Assembly (NCBI GenBank): GCA_947456625.1
Contig: CANGQJ010000006.1
Span: forward strand, 1-42,258
DNA length: 42,258 bases
Reading direction: 5' to 3'
Source of the DNA: Bacteroidota bacterium
GTDB lineage: Bacteria > Bacteroidota > Bacteroidia > Chitinophagales > Chitinophagaceae
This document shows, one piece after another, positions 33,166 through 41,770 of the stretch. The stretch's first letter is position 1; each line of letters opens with the position of its first letter. The notes beneath the pieces were generated by a model, which was given only the letters and a program-made list of their open reading frames with translations, had not been told where the DNA came from and ran no database searches. A program made the translations under genes and the position numbers.

Positions 33166-34802
33166 AACAATTAATTTTAAAAGTAAATCCCAAAGACAAC
33201 GTACTTGTTGCTTTACAAAACTTAACAAAGGGGGATCATATTGAATTTGAAGGAGCAAGTATTGTATTACAAGAAGACATCCCTGCGAAACATAAATTTT
33301 ACATGCATGCTTTAACAAAAGGCAGTGCCGTTATGATGTATGGCTTATTAGTTGGTAAAGTAACTATGGACGTTGCCGCTGGTGCTAGAATGTCTACCGA
33401 TAATTTACACCATGCATCGGAGCCCTATACTTTTAAGCCCTATGATTATAGTTGGGAAGCGCCCGACGTTTCAAAGTTTGCAGGTAAAACATTTAATGGA
33501 TATCACCGCGAGGACGGTAGGGTAGGAACAGCTAATTATTGGTTATTTATACCAACGGTTTTTTGTGAAAATAGAAACCTAGATGTTATTAAGGAGGCCT
33601 TACACAATGAATTGGGTTATTCGGTTTCTAATCAGTATAAAAATTATACCAAGGATTTAATACAAGCATTTAAAGAAGGTAATGATTTAAATGAAAATGT
33701 AAACCTGGCTCCCAATACACTTTCTAATAAAAGAGTATTTGAAAATATTGATGGCATTAAATTTTTAAATCACCAAGGTGGTTGTGGCGGCATACGTCAG
33801 GACGCAGCCGTGTTAAGTAAATTACTTGCCGCTTATGCCGATCATCCCAATGTTGCTGGTATTACGGTATTAAGTTTAGGTTGTCAAAATTTACAGTTAT
33901 CGGATTTTGAAAAAGATATTAAAGACCGCAACCCTAATTTTAATAAACCACTTTTTATTTTTGAACAACAAAAATCATTGAGTGAACCCGAATTAATTGC
34001 AACAGCAATTAAAGCAACTTTTAATGGATTAATACAAGCCAATAAACAAAAGCGTGCTCCTGCAACTTTGGACAAATTATGTTTAGGAGTGAAATGTGGC
34101 GGAAGTGATGGCTTTAGTGGAATATCGGCAAACCCTGCAGTAGGTTACTGTGCAGACTTATTAGTAGGATTAGGCGGTACCGTTTTACTTGCCGAGTTCC
34201 CAGAACTATGTGGTGTAGAACAAGAATTAATTAACCGAACTATTAATCCTAATGCTGCGAATAAATTTATTCATTTAATGAAGTCCTATTCCGACGCAGC
34301 ATTGCAAGTAGGATCTGGTTTTCATATGAACCCATCACCAGGAAATATTAAGGATGGTTTAATTACCGATGCTATTAAAAGTGCAGGAGCTGCAAAAAAG
34401 GGTGGAAACTCACCGGTGGTAGATGTGTTAGATTACACCGAGCCTGCAACCAAAAAAGGATTAAACCTAGTGTGTACACCAGGCAATGATGTGGAAGCTA
34501 CAACTGGTAAAGCTGCAGCGGGTGCCACTTTAATATTATTTACAACAGGACTTGGAACACCAACGGGTAACCCAGTTTGCCCTACTATAAAAGTGGCAAG
34601 CAATTCGGCACTTGCAAAACGTATGGCCGACATTATTGACATTGATACAGGTCCCATTATTGAAGGTGAAAAAACCATTGCACAAATGGGCGAAGCCATT
34701 TTAGAATATTGTATTAAAGCAGCAAGTGGTGAAGTAACACCTAAAGCCGTATTATTAAATCAGGATGATTTTATTCCATGGAAGCGTGGAGTAAGTTTAT
34801 AA
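33162..34802 (+). CDS. uxaA: altronate dehydratase
   Basis: A 546-residue enzyme from ATG 33162, inside the uxaB stop. Residues 1-100 are the SAF domain (VNPKDNVLVALQNLTKGDHI). The rest is the dehydratase body, with GYHREDGRVGTANYW, NHQGGCGGIRQDA, LGVKCGGSDGFSGISANPAVG, GNDVEATTGKAAAGATLILFTTG (in parts) and PTGNPVCPTIKV; the conserved cysteines probably bind the metal centre. It converts D-altronate to 2-keto-3-deoxygluconate. It lies between uxaB and uxaC, completing the galacturonate branch. Confidence 0.93.
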   Translation: MKQLILKVNPKDNVLVALQNLTKGDHIEFEGASIVLQEDIPAKHKFYMHALTKGSAVMMYGLLVGKVTMDVAAGARMSTDNLHHASEPYTFKPYDYSWEAPDVSKFAGKTFNGYHREDGRVGTANYWLFIPTVFCENRNLDVIKEALHNELGYSVSNQYKNYTKDLIQAFKEGNDLNENVNLAPNTLSNKRVFENIDGIKFLNHQGGCGGIRQDAAVLSKLLAAYADHPNVAGITVLSLGCQNLQLSDFEKDIKDRNPNFNKPLFIFEQQKSLSEPELIATAIKATFNGLIQANKQKRAPATLDKLCLGVKCGGSDGFSGISANPAVGYCADLLVGLGGTVLLAEFPELCGVEQELINRTINPNAANKFIHLMKSYSDAALQVGSGFHMNPSPGNIKDGLITDAIKSAGAAKKGGNSPVVDVLDYTEPATKKGLNLVCTPGNDVEATTGKAAAGATLILFTTGLGTPTGNPVCPTIKVASNSALAKRMADIIDIDTGPIIEGEKTIAQMGEAILEYCIKAASGEVTPKAVLLNQDDFIPWKRGVSL

Positions 34803-34821
34803 AGCATAAATATTAAAGCGT

Positions 34822-36234
34822 ATGAAATCGTTTTTAGACGAAAATTTTTTATTAAAAACTAAGACAGCACAAACATTATATCATGAGTATGCGCAAAAAA
34901 TGCCATTAATTGATTATCACTGTCATCTTTCCCCACAGCAAATTGCAGACAATATTCAGTTCAAAAATATTACCGATGCTTGGCTTGCTGGAGACCATTA
35001 TAAATGGCGTGCGCTTCGTACCAATGGAGTAGACGAGTCCTATTGTACTGGAAATAAATCCGACGAAGAAAAGTTTATGAAATGGGCGGAGACAGTACCG
35101 TACACCATGCGTAATCCTTTATACCATTGGACGCATTTAGAACTGCAAAGATATTTTGGTGTAAATGAAATTTTAAACCCAACTAGTGCAAAAGCCATTT
35201 ATGATAAAACTTCGGCAATGTTGCAGGATCCAAGTAATTCAACGCAGGGTTTAATTCAAAAAATGAATGTGCGTGTTATTTGTACCACGGACGATCCTAT
35301 TGATTCTTTAGAATATCATCAAAAAATAAAGGACAGTAATTTTCCTGTAAAAGTTTTTCCAGCATTTAGACCAGACAAAGCTATGGAAGTAAGCAATGCT
35401 GCAAACTTTGTGAGTTATGTTCAAAAAATTGAAAAAGCTTCTGGAATATCGATTTCTACATTTGAAGACTTTTTATACGCTTTACAAAACAGACATGACT
35501 TTTTTGCTAGCATGGGTTGTAACGTGAGTGATCATGGCTTAGAAGAAATTTATGCCGAAGCATTTACAGGTACTGAAATTGAAGCCATCTTTATTAAAGT
35601 ACATGGCGGTAAGGAATTAAATTTAATAGAGCAACGCAAGTTTAAATCTTGTATGCTATTGCATTTTGCAGAGTGGGATTGGGAAAAAGGTTGGATTCAA
35701 CAATACCATTTAGGCGCTTTAAGAAATAACAACACACGCATGTTGCAAAAATTAGGACCCGATACAGGATGGGATAGTATTGGTGATTTTTCACAAGCAG
35801 CCGCATTGTCTAGGTTCTTAAATAAATTAGATACCGACGATAAATTAACCAAGACCATTATTTATAATTTAAACCCAGCCGACAACGAATTAATGGCTAC
35901 CATGATAGGTAATTTTAATGACGGAAGCGTTGCCGGTAAAGTTCAATTTGGTAGTGGATGGTGGTTTATGGATCAAAAAAATGGAATGGAAAACCAAATA
36001 AATGCCTTGAGCAATATGGGGCTATTAAGTCGCTTTGTTGGTATGTTAACCGACTCTAGAAGCTTTTTATCTTATCCAAGACATGAGTATTTCCGTCGTA
36101 TAGTTTGTAATCTTTTTGGAAATGAAATAGAAGATGGCGAACTTCCGAACGATATTGCTTGGACAGGAAAAATAATTCAAGATATTTGCTTTAATAATGC
36201 CAATCAGTATTTTGGTTGGGAGGCCCCTAAATAA
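34822..36234 (+). CDS. uxaC: glucuronate/galacturonate isomerase
   Basis: A 470-residue member of the uronate isomerase family (amidohydrolase-like barrel). The metal-binding HxH is DYHCHLSP (His33, His35). Other marks are ICTTDDPIDSLEYH, KVHGGKELN and LGALRNNNTRM, with DSRSFLSYPRHEYFRR at the C-terminus. It isomerises D-galacturonate to D-tagaturonate, and D-glucuronate to D-fructuronate. It lies 19 bases downstream of uxaA and 8 upstream of kduD. No uxuA/uxuB is seen, so galacturonate is the likely main substrate. Confidence 0.94.
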   Translation: MKSFLDENFLLKTKTAQTLYHEYAQKMPLIDYHCHLSPQQIADNIQFKNITDAWLAGDHYKWRALRTNGVDESYCTGNKSDEEKFMKWAETVPYTMRNPLYHWTHLELQRYFGVNEILNPTSAKAIYDKTSAMLQDPSNSTQGLIQKMNVRVICTTDDPIDSLEYHQKIKDSNFPVKVFPAFRPDKAMEVSNAANFVSYVQKIEKASGISISTFEDFLYALQNRHDFFASMGCNVSDHGLEEIYAEAFTGTEIEAIFIKVHGGKELNLIEQRKFKSCMLLHFAEWDWEKGWIQQYHLGALRNNNTRMLQKLGPDTGWDSIGDFSQAAALSRFLNKLDTDDKLTKTIIYNLNPADNELMATMIGNFNDGSVAGKVQFGSGWWFMDQKNGMENQINALSNMGLLSRFVGMLTDSRSFLSYPRHEYFRRIVCNLFGNEIEDGELPNDIAWTGKIIQDICFNNANQYFGWEAPK

Positions 36235-36242
36235 ATAAAAAT

Positions 36243-37001
36243 ATGAGTGTGTTAAGTAGTTTTAGTTTACAAGGTAAAACAGCATTAGTAACGGGTTGTA
36301 ATAAAGGCATTGGCTATGGCATGACTTTAGCATTAGCGGAAGCAGGTGCAAACATTATTGGCATGTCAAGTGGTGGTGATTTTGCAGCTATTAAAGAAGC
36401 AGTTGAAAAAACCGGAAAAACTTTTACCTATTATCAGGTGGATTTAAGTGATAGAACTCAAATTTATAGTTTTATTGAAAAAGTAGCTACTACTCAAATT
36501 GATATTTTAGTAAATAACGCAGGTATTATTATGCGCGCACCAGCTGCTGAGCATCCGGATGAATATTGGGATAAAGTAATGTCTATTAATTTAGATGCAC
36601 AGTTTATTTTATCCAAAGCCATTGCAAAACAAATGCTAGAAAGAGGTAAGGGTAAAATTATTTTTACTTGTTCCTTATTAAGTTTCCAAGGTGGTATTAA
36701 TGTGCCTGGATATGCTGCTGCAAAATCCGCATTAGCTGGGCTTATTAAAGCATTTGCCAACGAGTGGGCTGCTAAAGGAATTTGTGTAAATGGCATTGCG
36801 CCTGGTTACATAGAAACCGATAATACCAAAGCACTAAGAGAGGACTTGGAAAGAAATAAATCTATATTAGACCGAATTCCTGCAAAGCGCTGGGGAACTC
36901 CCGATGACTTTAAAGGGCCTGTTGTATTTTTAGCTTCTGAAGCTTCTAATTATGTTAATGGAGCTATGTTATTAGTAGACGGGGGATGGATGGCACGCTA
37001 A
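36243..37001 (+). CDS. kduD: 2-keto-3-deoxygluconate-forming dehydrogenase (KduD), SDR family
   Basis: A 252-residue short-chain dehydrogenase. The NAD-binding motif TGCNKGIG is at 17-24, NNAG at 91-94, catalytic Ser144, Tyr157 and Lys161 (YAAAK). SSGGDF after strand 2 suits the KduD/2-deoxy-D-gluconate 3-dehydrogenase subgroup. It reduces 2,5-diketo-3-deoxygluconate (DKII) to KDG. Its direct neighbour kduI makes that substrate, which supports the assignment over other SDR activities. Confidence 0.92.
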   Translation: MSVLSSFSLQGKTALVTGCNKGIGYGMTLALAEAGANIIGMSSGGDFAAIKEAVEKTGKTFTYYQVDLSDRTQIYSFIEKVATTQIDILVNNAGIIMRAPAAEHPDEYWDKVMSINLDAQFILSKAIAKQMLERGKGKIIFTCSLLSFQGGINVPGYAAAKSALAGLIKAFANEWAAKGICVNGIAPGYIETDNTKALREDLERNKSILDRIPAKRWGTPDDFKGPVVFLASEASNYVNGAMLLVDGGWMAR

Positions 37002-37032
37002 ATAAATATTTTAAAAAATTAATTGCACCAAC

Positions 37033-37863
37033 ATGGAAATAAGATTCACGCAAAGCCCAGCAGAAACCCAAGCAATGCAAACACAGGCTTTAAGAGATAA
37101 TTTTTTAGTTTCAAATTTATTTACAGATAATAAAATAAATTTAACCTACTCACATTATGACCGTGTAATTATTGGTGGCGTTAAACCAGTTAGTGAAACA
37201 GTAGCACTTCCTAATCCAGCCGAGTTAAGAGCTGAATATTTTTTAGAGCGTCGTGAAATTGGTATTATAAATGTAGGAGGTGATGGAACCATTGTTGCCG
37301 ATGGTGTGAGTTATGCCATTTCTAAAATGGATTGTTTGTATTTAGGAAAAGGTACACAAGCAGTAAGTTTTAAATCCAATGCTGCAAGTAATCCTGCCTT
37401 ATTTTATATTTTATCTGCTCCAGCACATCACATTTATCCTGCTGCTGTTTGCACCAAACAAGATGCACAACCTGTTGCACTAGGTGCAGTAGAAACTTCC
37501 AATAAAAGAACTGTTTATAAATACATTCACTTAGAAGGTATTAAAAGTTGTCAGTTGGTAATGGGTTTAACTGTGCTAGAGGAAGGTTCGGTTTGGAACT
37601 CTGTTCCTCCGCATACACATACCCGTAGAATGGAAGTTTATTTTTACTTTGATTTGGCAGCAGAGCACCGTATTTTTCACTTTATGGGCGAACCTAAAAC
37701 AACAAAACATATTGTGATTGCAAATCATGAAGCCACTATTTCGGCTCCATGGAGTATGCATTTTGGATGTGGCACTAGTAACTATGGTTTTATATGGGGT
37801 ATGGCTGGAGAAAATTTAGTGTATACCGATATGGATCCAGCACCAATTAATACACTTGCATAA
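37033..37863 (+). CDS. kduI: 5-keto-4-deoxyuronate isomerase
   Basis: A 276-residue bicupin. The zinc ligands are visible in PPHTHTRRMEVYFYF (His194, His196, Glu201), with a further His near 243 (WSMHFGCGTSNY). KduI converts 5-keto-4-deoxyuronate, which arises from unsaturated galacturonate released by GH105 or oligogalacturonate lyase, to DKII. Its length matches the family (about 278). It sits between kduD and kdgK. Confidence 0.94.
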   Translation: MEIRFTQSPAETQAMQTQALRDNFLVSNLFTDNKINLTYSHYDRVIIGGVKPVSETVALPNPAELRAEYFLERREIGIINVGGDGTIVADGVSYAISKMDCLYLGKGTQAVSFKSNAASNPALFYILSAPAHHIYPAAVCTKQDAQPVALGAVETSNKRTVYKYIHLEGIKSCQLVMGLTVLEEGSVWNSVPPHTHTRRMEVYFYFDLAAEHRIFHFMGEPKTTKHIVIANHEATISAPWSMHFGCGTSNYGFIWGMAGENLVYTDMDPAPINTLA

Positions 37864-37864
37864 G

Positions 37865-38872
37865 ATGAAAAAAGTATTTTGTTTTGGCGAATTATTATTA
37901 CGCTTCTCACCTAATTTACAAAAAGCGTGGATTCATGAGCACAACATGCCTGTTTTTGTTGGTGGCGCCGAACTTAATGTAGCAAAGGCTTTGGCCAATT
38001 GGCAGGTGCCTGTAAAATATTGCACCGCAGTTCCGGATAATTATATCTCTAAAGAAATTTTGGAGTCCTTACAGGACGAAGGCATTAACACCCAACACGT
38101 TTTACTTAGTGGAGAACGTATTGGTACTTACACCTTACCCATGGGTGCCGATTTAAAAAATGCGGGTGTAATATATGACAGAGCATACTCCTCTTTTTCG
38201 TTTTTGAAAAAAGGAATGATTGATTGGGAAAAAGTTTTAGAAGGATATGATTGGTTTCATTTTACTGCAATTAGTCCTGCTTTAAACACAAATATTGTTG
38301 AAGTTTGTGATGAGGCTTTACAATTTGCTACTAAAAAAGGAATGACCATTTCAGTAGATTTAAACTACCGAGCTAAGTTATGGCAGTATGGAAAAAAACC
38401 AGTAGAGGTAATGCCTTTGCTAGTTAAATATTGTGATTTAGTTATGGGCAACGTTTGGAGCGCACACCAATTACTTGGAACGAAACTTAATCCTGCTTTA
38501 AATGAAAATTGTGAAAAGGATTTTTATATCCAGCAATCAAAATTAGTTTCTGAAGAAATTATGGAAACTTATCCTAATTGTAAAATGGTAGCCAATACTT
38601 ACCGCTTTTCAGAAGGGGATGCAGTTAGGTATTATGCAACCTTAACCAATAAAACAGAACATGTAGTTTGCAACGAACATTTTACGCAAACTGTAGTGGA
38701 TAAAGTGGGTAGTGGAGACTGCTTTATGGCAGGTCTTATTTATGGATTAATTCAACCTACGCATAATGCACAACAAGTCATAAATTTTGCTGCTAGTGCG
38801 GCTTTTGGTAAATTGCAGGAAGTTGGTGATTATACAAAACAATCTATTTCTTTAATACAGTCTAGATATTAA
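37865..38872 (+). CDS. kdgK: 2-keto-3-deoxygluconate kinase
   Basis: A 335-residue PfkB-family sugar kinase from ATG 37865, one base after the kduI stop. The N-terminal pattern CFGELLLRFSP and GGAELNVAKALANW bind sugar, and VDKVGSGDCFMAGLIYGL contains the catalytic Asp and the ATP-site Gly residues. It phosphorylates KDG to KDPG, the meeting point of both uronate branches. A PfkB kinase next to eda in this locus makes other substrates unlikely. Confidence 0.92.
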   Translation: MKKVFCFGELLLRFSPNLQKAWIHEHNMPVFVGGAELNVAKALANWQVPVKYCTAVPDNYISKEILESLQDEGINTQHVLLSGERIGTYTLPMGADLKNAGVIYDRAYSSFSFLKKGMIDWEKVLEGYDWFHFTAISPALNTNIVEVCDEALQFATKKGMTISVDLNYRAKLWQYGKKPVEVMPLLVKYCDLVMGNVWSAHQLLGTKLNPALNENCEKDFYIQQSKLVSEEIMETYPNCKMVANTYRFSEGDAVRYYATLTNKTEHVVCNEHFTQTVVDKVGSGDCFMAGLIYGLIQPTHNAQQVINFAASAAFGKLQEVGDYTKQSISLIQSRY

Positions 38873-38881
38873 TTATAAATT

Positions 38882-39535
38882 ATGCATAGTATAGATAAAG
38901 TATCACAGCACATTTTAAAAGCTAAGTTAATTCCACTTTTTTACGAAAACGATGTAGTAGTTGTGGTGGAAGTAGTTAAAGCATTATATGCTGGTGGCAT
39001 ACGTACCATTGAGTTTACCCACCGCGGTGTAAATGCTTTACAAAACTTTAAGGCACTGGTTGCATTAAAGGAGCAAATGCCTGATTTATTTTTAGGTATT
39101 GGCACAATTAAAAATCAGGAGGATGCTAAAAGTTATATTAATGCAGGTGCCGATTTTTTAATTAGCCCCGTGTTTGATGCATCGGTTGCAGATATGGCTT
39201 ACTTGCACAAAGTCTTATGGATACCGGGTTGTATGACACCAACCGAAATTCATGTAGCGCAACAAGCTGGCTGTAATATTGTAAAATTATTCCCAGGCAA
39301 TGTGTTGGGTCCAGGATTTATTGAAGCCATTAAGCCATTGTTTAATGATGTTCACTTTTTAGTTACCGGAGGTGTGGACGCTACGGAGCAAAGCATCACA
39401 ACTTGGTTAAAAGCAGGGGCTGCGGGTGTAGGTCTTGGTAGCAAGCTTATCACAAAAAGTTTATTGGCAAGTAAGCAATACAGTGAATTAACAGTAACTT
39501 CAAGAAATTTATTAACAATTGAAGGGTTAAAATAA
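38882..39535 (+). CDS. eda: KDPG aldolase
   Basis: A 217-residue class I aldolase. Glu44 (TIEFTHRG) is the general acid/base and Lys135 (NIVKLFPGN) forms the Schiff base; GCMTPTEI and FLVTGGVDATEQ are further family marks. It splits 2-keto-3-deoxy-6-phosphogluconate into pyruvate and glyceraldehyde 3-phosphate, the last step of the pathway encoded here. It is 9 bases after kdgK and 4 before the transporter gene. Confidence 0.93.
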   Translation: MHSIDKVSQHILKAKLIPLFYENDVVVVVEVVKALYAGGIRTIEFTHRGVNALQNFKALVALKEQMPDLFLGIGTIKNQEDAKSYINAGADFLISPVFDASVADMAYLHKVLWIPGCMTPTEIHVAQQAGCNIVKLFPGNVLGPGFIEAIKPLFNDVHFLVTGGVDATEQSITTWLKAGAAGVGLGSKLITKSLLASKQYSELTVTSRNLLTIEGLK

Positions 39536-39539
39536 TTAT

Positions 39540-40844
39540 ATGAAGAAACAGATTGGTAATTTAAGATGGACTATTTGTGCCTTAGTATTTTTTGCTACAA
39601 CAATTAACTATTTAGATAGAGCCGTAATTAGTTTATTAAAAAGCACATTCACAAGAGAACTTAAATGGGACGATGCGGATTATGCAAACGTAGAGATTGC
39701 TTTTAAGTTAAGCTATGCAATTGGACTTATGATTGCTGGCCGAATAATTGATAAAATTGGTACTAAAAAAGGATATAGTTGGGCAACCGGTCTTTGGAGT
39801 TTATCTGCAATTGCACATGCATTTGCTAATAGTGTATTTGGTTTTGCATCTGCAAGATCGGCACTAGGTTTAACCGAAGCAGGTAACTTTCCAGCAGCAA
39901 TAAAAACAGTAGCAGAGTGGTTTCCAAAAAAAGAGCGTGCGCTTGCTACAGGCATATTTAATTCAGGTACCAATATTGGAGCTATTGTCGCACCCTTAAC
40001 AGTTCCTTTTATTGCTATTAACTGGGGTTGGCAATGGGCTTTTGTGGCCACAGGACTTTTGGGTTTAGTATGGTTATACTTTTGGCAAAAGTATTATCAC
40101 AAACCTGCAGATCATCCAAAGATTACACCCGAAGAATTAGAATATATTAATAGTGATATAGCACCACTTGAGGAAAATGAAGTTCCCAAGATAGAAAAAA
40201 AATATACTTGGGGCATGTTACTTAAATACAAGCAAACATGGGCTTTTTCTATTGGTAAATTATTAACCGATCCTATTTGGTGGTTTTATCTTTTCTGGTT
40301 ACCGGATTTCTTAGAAAGTCAGTATGCATTAAAAGGAACACAAATTGCATTACCAGTAGCAGCAGTTTATACCTTGTCTGTGGTAGGTAGTGTAGGTGGT
40401 GGATGGATTCCATTAAAATTAATGAGTAAAAATTGGCCAGTATTTAGAGCAAGAAAAACATCCATGTTAATGTATGCTTTTTTAGTGGTGCCTATTTTAT
40501 TTGCACAATATTTAGGTTCTTTAAATATGTGGTTAGCAGTACTTGTAATTGGAATTGCTGCTGCCGCACACCAAGCTTGGAGTGCTAATATTTTCACAAC
40601 TGTAAGCGATATGTTCCCTAAACAAACCATTGGTACTGTAACAGGAATTGGTGGTATGTTTGGATCACTAGGTGGTATTTTATTATCCTTACTGGTACAG
40701 AAAAACTTATTTGTACATTACCGTGCCATTAATCAAATTGAAACGGCTTACTATATTATGTTTGCTTGGTGCTCACTGTCCTATATACTTGCTTGGTTAA
40801 TCATGCATTTATTGGTGCCAAGGGTAAATGTGATTGAAGATTAA
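39540..40844 (+). CDS. exuT: hexuronate transporter (MFS, ExuT type)
   Basis: A 434-residue major facilitator protein with about twelve helices. The N-terminus INYLDRAVISLL is the ACS/ExuT family signature. The A-like motif AGRIIDKIGTKKGY follows helix 2, and LTEAGNFPAAIKTVAEWFPKKERA is the typical substrate-domain block of hexuronate permeases (quoted in part). It imports galacturonate or glucuronate by proton symport across the inner membrane. As the only transporter in the locus it must carry uronates made in the periplasm by the secreted enzymes. Confidence 0.9.
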   Translation: MKKQIGNLRWTICALVFFATTINYLDRAVISLLKSTFTRELKWDDADYANVEIAFKLSYAIGLMIAGRIIDKIGTKKGYSWATGLWSLSAIAHAFANSVFGFASARSALGLTEAGNFPAAIKTVAEWFPKKERALATGIFNSGTNIGAIVAPLTVPFIAINWGWQWAFVATGLLGLVWLYFWQKYYHKPADHPKITPEELEYINSDIAPLEENEVPKIEKKYTWGMLLKYKQTWAFSIGKLLTDPIWWFYLFWLPDFLESQYALKGTQIALPVAAVYTLSVVGSVGGGWIPLKLMSKNWPVFRARKTSMLMYAFLVVPILFAQYLGSLNMWLAVLVIGIAAAAHQAWSANIFTTVSDMFPKQTIGTVTGIGGMFGSLGGILLSLLVQKNLFVHYRAINQIETAYYIMFAWCSLSYILAWLIMHLLVPRVNVIED

Positions 40845-40874
40845 TACATAATTTCTTATATTTAGTATATTAAA

Positions 40875-41663
40875 ATGTATACTATGAAATTTGTAAAAGC
40901 CTGCCTGTTTATTAGTTTGTTGCTAATTGGAACTTCTGTTCATGTAAGTGCTCAAAAACAATTCAGGGCATTACTAGTTACTACTACTAGGGGATGGCAT
41001 CATGAGTCTATTCATGCTGGAGTGCTTGCTGTTCAACAGTTAGGGGTGAAACACAATTTTCAAGTAGATTTACTAGAGGATAATTATGGCTTTACCGATA
41101 ATACTTTAAAAAATTATCAGGTTGTTATTTTTTTAAATACCACAGGTGATATTTTTAATGAGCAGGAACAAAAAGTAATGGAGCGATTTATAAAATCGGG
41201 CAAAGGTTTTATGGGTATTCATAGCGCATCCGATACCGAGTATGATTGGGCATGGTATACACAACTAGTAGGAAGAATGTTTCAGATACATCCTGCAATA
41301 CAGTCGGCAAGACTTCAGGTGTTGGATGCAAGTTTTCCCGGCCTGGAAGGCTTTGCAAATAATAAACAATGGACCGACGAATGGTATGAATTTAGCCCCG
41401 ATAAAGTGCAAGGTTTAGTAACCGTTTTAGCGGTAGATGAAAAAACCTATAATCCAAATGTGAGTTGGGAAGCAAATCCAAATAGACAAGCCATCTCTGG
41501 AAAAGGAATGGGTGTATTTCATCCCATTGCATGGTACCATAATTTTGACGGAGGTAGGTCCTTTTACACTAATTTAGGCCATGTACCTTCGGACTTTTCA
41601 GACCCTAATTATTTAAGTCATATAGCAGCGGGTATAATTTGGGCTGCTACTGGGAAAAAATAA
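40875..41663 (+). CDS. secreted ThuA-domain protein
   Basis: A 262-residue protein, or 259 from the second ATG at 40884. A signal peptide (about 4-27, ending VSAQ) precedes a ThuA/trehalose-utilisation-type domain of amidotransferase fold. Marks are LLVTTTRGWHHESIHAG, VVIFLNTTGDIF, GKGFMGIHSASDTEYDW, HPIAWYHNFDGGRSFYTNLGH and AGIIWA near the end (in parts). ThuA-domain proteins accompany sugar oxidation or glycoside clusters in Bacteroidota; the biochemical role is not settled. It is 30 bases after exuT and probably still in the operon. Confidence 0.82.
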   Translation: MYTMKFVKACLFISLLLIGTSVHVSAQKQFRALLVTTTRGWHHESIHAGVLAVQQLGVKHNFQVDLLEDNYGFTDNTLKNYQVVIFLNTTGDIFNEQEQKVMERFIKSGKGFMGIHSASDTEYDWAWYTQLVGRMFQIHPAIQSARLQVLDASFPGLEGFANNKQWTDEWYEFSPDKVQGLVTVLAVDEKTYNPNVSWEANPNRQAISGKGMGVFHPIAWYHNFDGGRSFYTNLGHVPSDFSDPNYLSHIAAGIIWAATGKK

Positions 41664-41724
41664 AAGCCCCCTTTTACTACCCTACACCCCATAACAGCTA
41701 ATTTATATTTTATTGTAACTTTCT

Positions 41725-41747
41725 AGCATGGGTGGCAAACCCATGCT
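41725..41747 (+). other. stem-loop in the leader of the oligogalacturonate lyase gene
   Basis: AGCATGGGT and ACCCATGCT form a perfect 9-bp stem with a 5-base loop, ending 23 bases before the ATG. It is preceded by TAACTTTC, one change from the -7 consensus. There is no clear T run, so it may be an mRNA-stability or translation element, or a weak terminator of the upstream operon. Confidence 0.45.
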
Positions 41748-41770
41748 TACGTATTTTAAAAATTAATTGC

